This document shows positions 8,152 through 11,702 of a DNA stretch of 11,702 nt, one piece after another; position 1 is the stretch's first letter; each line of letters starts with the position of its first letter. Source of the stretch: Haplosporangium gracile (taxonomy: Eukaryota > Mortierellomycota > Mortierellomycetes > Mortierellales > Mortierellaceae); assembly GCA_015499985.1 (NCBI GenBank), contig JAAAUF010000042.1, forward strand, positions 74,497-86,198, read 5' to 3'. A program made the position numbers and the translations under genes. The notes beneath the pieces are model-generated. The model ran no database searches, was not told where the DNA came from, and saw nothing but the letters and a program-made list of their open reading frames with translations.

Positions 8152-8613
8152 ACAAAGCGACGCTATACACAATACCTTGTAAAACTTTTACTGTAGATAC
8201 CTCTGTATTATCTATTATCCTTTATTACTTTATTATTAAAAAATTCCATATGCCATGCATGTTCTGTTCTGTGAGTGTACTGTACATCAGTGCGCTCATA
8301 GGGAGGACAATTGCCAGTAGCATCAATATATTACCCCACTAATCATGTTCCATCAGCTCTGAGAGTATGTACAGTGCAAGAGGTGATGCCCCTGAAAAGT
8401 GAAACTCAGCCACACCTTTTGGTGTTCTTTGAAAATGAATCACTTCCCTTCCCTTCCCTTCCCTGACCCTTCCCTGACCCTTCCCTTTCCCCAATACCCC
8501 AGACACCGTACAGAATACAAAGTACAAGAACACTCTCGCCCAACCAACCAGAAGGAAGAGCAGAGCAGCCGACTTCAGTTCCAGCCCAGATCTACTTCAC
8601 CTCACAGAACAGG
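8152..8613 (+). other. Region between the MFS and biotin ligase genes
   Basis: No coding sequence. It holds the 3' end of the MFS transcript: UGUA motifs, then ATTAAA at 8235-8240 as a likely poly(A) signal. The perfect palindrome TGTACTGTACA lies at 8276-8286. An AT-rich AATATATTA (8325-8333) is a weak TATA candidate for the ligase gene. Confidence 0.5.
8443..8489. repeat. ttccc microsatellite with cttccctgacc units
   Basis: A run of cttcc/ttccc pentamers passes into two copies of an 11-bp ttccctgaccc-like unit. The plus strand is pyrimidine-only over long stretches. It sits about 130 bp upstream of the biotin ligase uORF, probably in its promoter or leader. Confidence 0.8.
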
Positions 8614-8658
8614 ATGCCCCGACTGACAGCAGACACATCCTTCCTGTCGCTTCCATGA
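8614..8658 (+). CDS. uORF (14 codons) overlapping the biotin ligase start
   Basis: ATG at 8614 with A at -3, reading MPRLTADTSFLSLP then TGA at 8656-8658. Its stop overlaps the first ligase ATG (8655-8657) as ATGA. Such overlaps allow termination-reinitiation in eukaryotes. Whether the transcript starts upstream of 8614 is not visible in the sequence, so translation is inferred. Confidence 0.4.
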   Translation: MPRLTADTSFLSLP

Positions 8659-11206
8659 TCAGACCCTTCTTCCGTCTTCTCTTCCCTTCCTCATCATCCT
8701 CTTTCTCTTTCTTCTTCCCTTCCTCCCCATCATCCTCTTTTGCATTTCGATCATCCCGACAACCATTGCGATCACATCTATCACACAAGAGATCACTCCT
8801 TCACACCCTCTCTCCTCATCCCCTTCAACAACAACAGAGCCAGCTTTCAGGACAAGGCCGCACCTTTGACTTTTCCACCCACATACCCTACAGCTCCCAC
8901 TCCTCCTCCTCCTCCTCCTCCTCTACAAGCACTAACAGCAGCAGCATGAACATCCTGGTCTACTCTGGTGACGGCACCTCCCGGACGTCGCTCATCCATA
9001 CCGTCAACAGCTTGCGCTCCCTCGTCGGCCAATACTACGATGTCATGAAAATCGATGCTACAGGACTGCTTACCGAACCGTGGGAAGATTCAACATCCTT
9101 GCTGGTCATCCCTGGAGGAAGGGACTTGCCGTTTACCAGAGACCTCAATGGCGCTACCAACGATCGGATCAGGAACTATGTCCAGTCTGGAGGAAGGTTC
9201 TTTGGAATCTGCGCCGGGGCATATTATGGATCGGATCGGATCTCATTTGAGTTGAGCCGGACGTTGGAGATTCAGGGGGAGAGGGAATTGAAGTTCTTTG
9301 CGGGAGAGTGTCGAGGCGCTGTTTATCCCGGGTTTGTCTACGAGTCTGAGAGTGGCGCTAATGCGGTTGGAATTCAACTCAACCAGGACGTCTTTTCTCG
9401 CACACAGCAGCAACAACAACAAGGGCAGGATGCTGGACTTGACTTTGAAGAGACCAAGATTTACTTTAACGGAGGCGGTTACTTTGTGGATGCAAACAAG
9501 TATCCAGGGACGACAGTCTTGGCATGGTACAAGAAGGAGCCAACTCAAATTGAGCCAGACTCTCCAGGTCTCAAGGCAGCAATGATCGCCTGTCAAGTCG
9601 GACAAGGATTGGCGGTTCTGACGGGCGTCCACCCAGAATACAATTCGACTCATCTGGACGCACGCAACCCGGAGTACGGATCCCAGCCAAATGTGAACCG
9701 GTTAATAAAGCGGGAACATGAGCGGCGATTGTTTTTAAGATCGGTCTTGGCCAAGATGGGTCTTTCTGTCGTCCCACCAGAACCTGTGCATACCGCTCTT
9801 GCGGCTGTGAATGGGGCAATCACAGGAGTTCAATTGCCTCCAGGAGTCATCCAGGGTGTTCCTTCGATTACACCGCTCTTCCTTGCTTCGGTCCAGCCCT
9901 CTTATACAGCAGAGTTGACCAGGACTTTGTTGGGACTTGCCAATGGCCAGGGCCAGATCCAGGAAGTCAACGACACCTTTCAAGTGATTCCTTCGCTCCA
10001 GCATACGATCCCTGTTCACAACCCCATAACACCAGCAACAGCCCCTGGACTGGAACAAGAAGAGGGCGAGGAAAAAATTAACAAGAACATTGTCCTCTGC
10101 GCCGACGCACCACCACCAACAACCGTCACACCCGAATTTGACATGGCGCACTTTTTCCAGCACCTCCAACTGACCCGTCAACAACAACTGGCGAGCAACG
10201 CCAGTTCCCGTTTCAGCAACAACCTCATATTCGGCAACAGTCTTCTTTACGGACAAGTTGTGACTTCGACACAGACTATGCTGGACAAGAACGTTGGGCT
10301 CTGCCAGAAGCTACCCAACGGCTTTGTATGCAATGCGACTATCCAGGTCTCGGGACGAGGACGCGGTCGAAACTCTTGGATCTCTCCACCGGGTTGTTTA
10401 CAGTTCTCGATGGTCCTGCGACACCCTGTCCAAGCGGTTCATGCGTCGGCGGTGTTTGTGCAGTACCTGGTAGCCTTGGCGGTGGTCGAGAGTGTGTGTT
10501 CATTGCCTGGGTATGAGGACTTGCCGTTGAGACTCAAGTGGCCAAATGATATCTATGCGGAGGCACCCCTAGACCACCCTTCGCAAGCTCAGGCCGCAAC
10601 GACGATGCCGTTACCCAAGATGATCAAGATTGGAGGCGTTCTTGTCAACTCCAACTTTGACGGCTCCGAATTCCTCTTGGTCATTGGTAATAGCCTATCT
10701 CATTTATTTGGTTAATATGATTTGTTGTTGGTTGTTGAAAAATGTAGCTAATTTGTATTTATTATATTTGCTTCCATTTGACCATAGGATGTGGAGTAAA
10801 TGCGACAAACCCAAATCCAACGACATCCATAAACCACCTCATCCGCCATCATAACAAAACTACTGGAAAAACTCTCGCCCTCTTCTCTCAAGAAACCCTC
10901 CTCGCCCAAATCCTCGTCAAATTCGAACATTTCCACCGCCAATTCCTAGGTGGAGACGGAACAGGATTTGCACAGTTTGAAGAGATGTATTACCGGCGAT
11001 GGTTACATTCGGATGCGCTTGTGACATTGACGACCGTAATACCCCATCGGCAAGTGAAAATCAAGGGTGTCTCGTTGGATTATGGGTTGTTGAGGACTGT
11101 TGCTGTGGATCAGCAGGGGAGGGATTTGGTTGGAGAGGAGTTTAGGCTGCAGCCGGATGGAAATAGTTTTGATATGCTGAAGGGACTTATCTCTCAGAAG
11201 GCGTAA
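8655..11206 (+). CDS. BPL1: Biotin--[carboxylase] protein ligase with N-terminal amidotransferase-like domain
   Basis: Two exons, 8655-10686 and 10788-11206, give 816 aa. The enzyme makes biotinyl-AMP from biotin and ATP and transfers biotin to a lysine of carboxylases such as acetyl-CoA and pyruvate carboxylase. Residues 1-97 form an Arg/Ser-rich extension with no acidic residue until Asp72, like a mitochondrial presequence. From Met98 (MNILVYSGDGTSRTS...) runs the BPL_N domain: PGGRDLPF, GICAGAYYGS (Cys186), GVHPEY (His326, Glu328). An acidic linker (about 470-480) precedes the catalytic domain: LLYGQVVTSTQTMLD, GRGRGRNSW (567-575, the ATP/biotinyl-AMP loop), LKWPNDIY (Lys628), KIGGVLVN (from Lys658), then IGCGVNATNPNPTTS across the splice. 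The C-terminal BPL_C-like region (VSLDYGLLRTVAVD...) ends the protein. Starting at Met98 gives 719 aa, close to the length of yeast Bpl1. Both starts are plausible (see findings). Function is assigned with high confidence from the motifs. Confidence 0.96.
8901..8921 (+). repeat. (TCC)7 microsatellite coding poly-Ser
   Basis: In-frame triplet repeat in the N-terminal extension of the biotin ligase, between the presequence-like part and Met98. Length changes would alter only the poly-Ser linker. Confidence 0.9.
10687..10787 (+). other. Intron of the biotin ligase gene
   Basis: 101 nt, phase 1. Donor GTAATA at 10687, branch-like gctaat at about 10747, acceptor ccatAG ending at 10787. Splicing restores the conserved run FLLVIG-CGVNATNP. 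Reading through instead hits TAA after nine intron-coded residues. Confidence 0.93.
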
Positions 11207-11702
11207 AATAGATGAAGATTGGCGAAACGACAGGAGCGTGTTGAGGTGCATTGTATTTGTAGAGACATAAATAACTTCCAATTAGACTCGGTATGCTTAT
11301 GTGAGTCTTGCGTACCCTACGCCCTCCCTCGGGTAGTTGGATAAGAGATGAATGAAACGACTTTTGGATATTTTTGAGCAAGAGGCGCGCATAGGTATGT
11401 GGTATGTATGTGAAATGACTAGCTGGGTTCGGATTGTCACCTTACACTGTTGTATCTATACCCTTGTTTTGGCACAACAAAACGTGAATTGTCTACTGTA
11501 CAAACAAAAACAAGGCATATAAGCAAAGCAAGGCATAAGCATGGGTAGAAAATATCAACAACTACCCCCTGCCTCATTCCTTCCTTTCTTCCTTTCTTCG
11601 TTACTTCCCTCTCTCGCTCACTCAAACCTCCTTTCCATTCATCTTGTGTCCAACCGACCAGTCAGGGACAACGAACGCGTCTTACACAGAAACCGCCGCC
11701 TT
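11207..11702. other. 3' flank of the ligase gene and possible promoter of the next gene
   Basis: No coding sequence is supported. UGUA-type motifs followed by ATAAATAA at about 11267 may direct 3' end formation of the ligase transcript. Further on, a TATAAG at 11518-11523 lies in a short imperfect direct repeat (caaggcatataagc, caaggcataagc). About 55 bp later comes a CT-rich tract (11575-11640), the same arrangement as at the MFS promoter. This suggests a plus-strand gene starting beyond the window edge. Confidence 0.4.

Noticed and set aside
6964..8172. 402-codon open frame on the minus strand
   Set aside because: It is codon-aligned and antisense to the MFS exon. It is open because the sense gene avoids TTA, CTA and TCA. 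The product is charged, repetitive and without domain features.

Overview
The window looks like a piece of a filamentous fungal nuclear genome. The genes are split by GT-AG introns with CTAAC/CTAAT-type branch sites. Leaders are pyrimidine-rich, homopolymer tracts are common, and one gene is a fungal-type biotin protein ligase with an amidotransferase-like N-terminal domain. The style (Kre9/KNH-like secreted protein, strong C-ending codon bias in one gene, TTTC/CT-rich leaders) would fit an early-diverging fungus such as Mortierellomycota or Mucoromycota. That placement is inference; no marker gene here proves it.

Layout. (1) 64-1344, minus strand: an intronless gene for a secreted or membrane-anchored protein with a Kre9/KNH-like beta domain, a Lys/Gly-rich stretch with two Lys-Arg sites, and a hydrophobic GPI-type tail. 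A TATA box lies about 200 bp upstream. (2) 1345-5850: about 4.5 kb with no convincing protein gene. It holds promoter elements for gene 1, homopolymer tracts (A22, G16) and a few splice-signal pairs that could mark short unrecognised plus-strand transcripts. (3) 5481-6422: promoter and a long leader with no ATG, leading into (4) 6423-8151, plus strand: a two-exon MFS transporter of the monocarboxylate-transporter type (485 aa). (5) 8655-11206, plus strand: a two-exon biotin protein ligase (816 aa from the first ATG, 719 aa from the second). A 14-codon uORF overlaps its first start codon as ATGA. (6) 11207-11702: 3' flank and a possible promoter for a gene lying to the right.

How they work together. 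The three genes have no obvious joint pathway. The biotin ligase would charge biotin-dependent carboxylases. The MCT-like transporter has no substrate readable from sequence, so any link to biotin or organic-acid transport is speculation. The most interesting part is the 5' end of the ligase gene. Its start-codon arrangement looks built to produce both an organelle-targeted and a cytosolic form, with a uORF that could tune the ratio.
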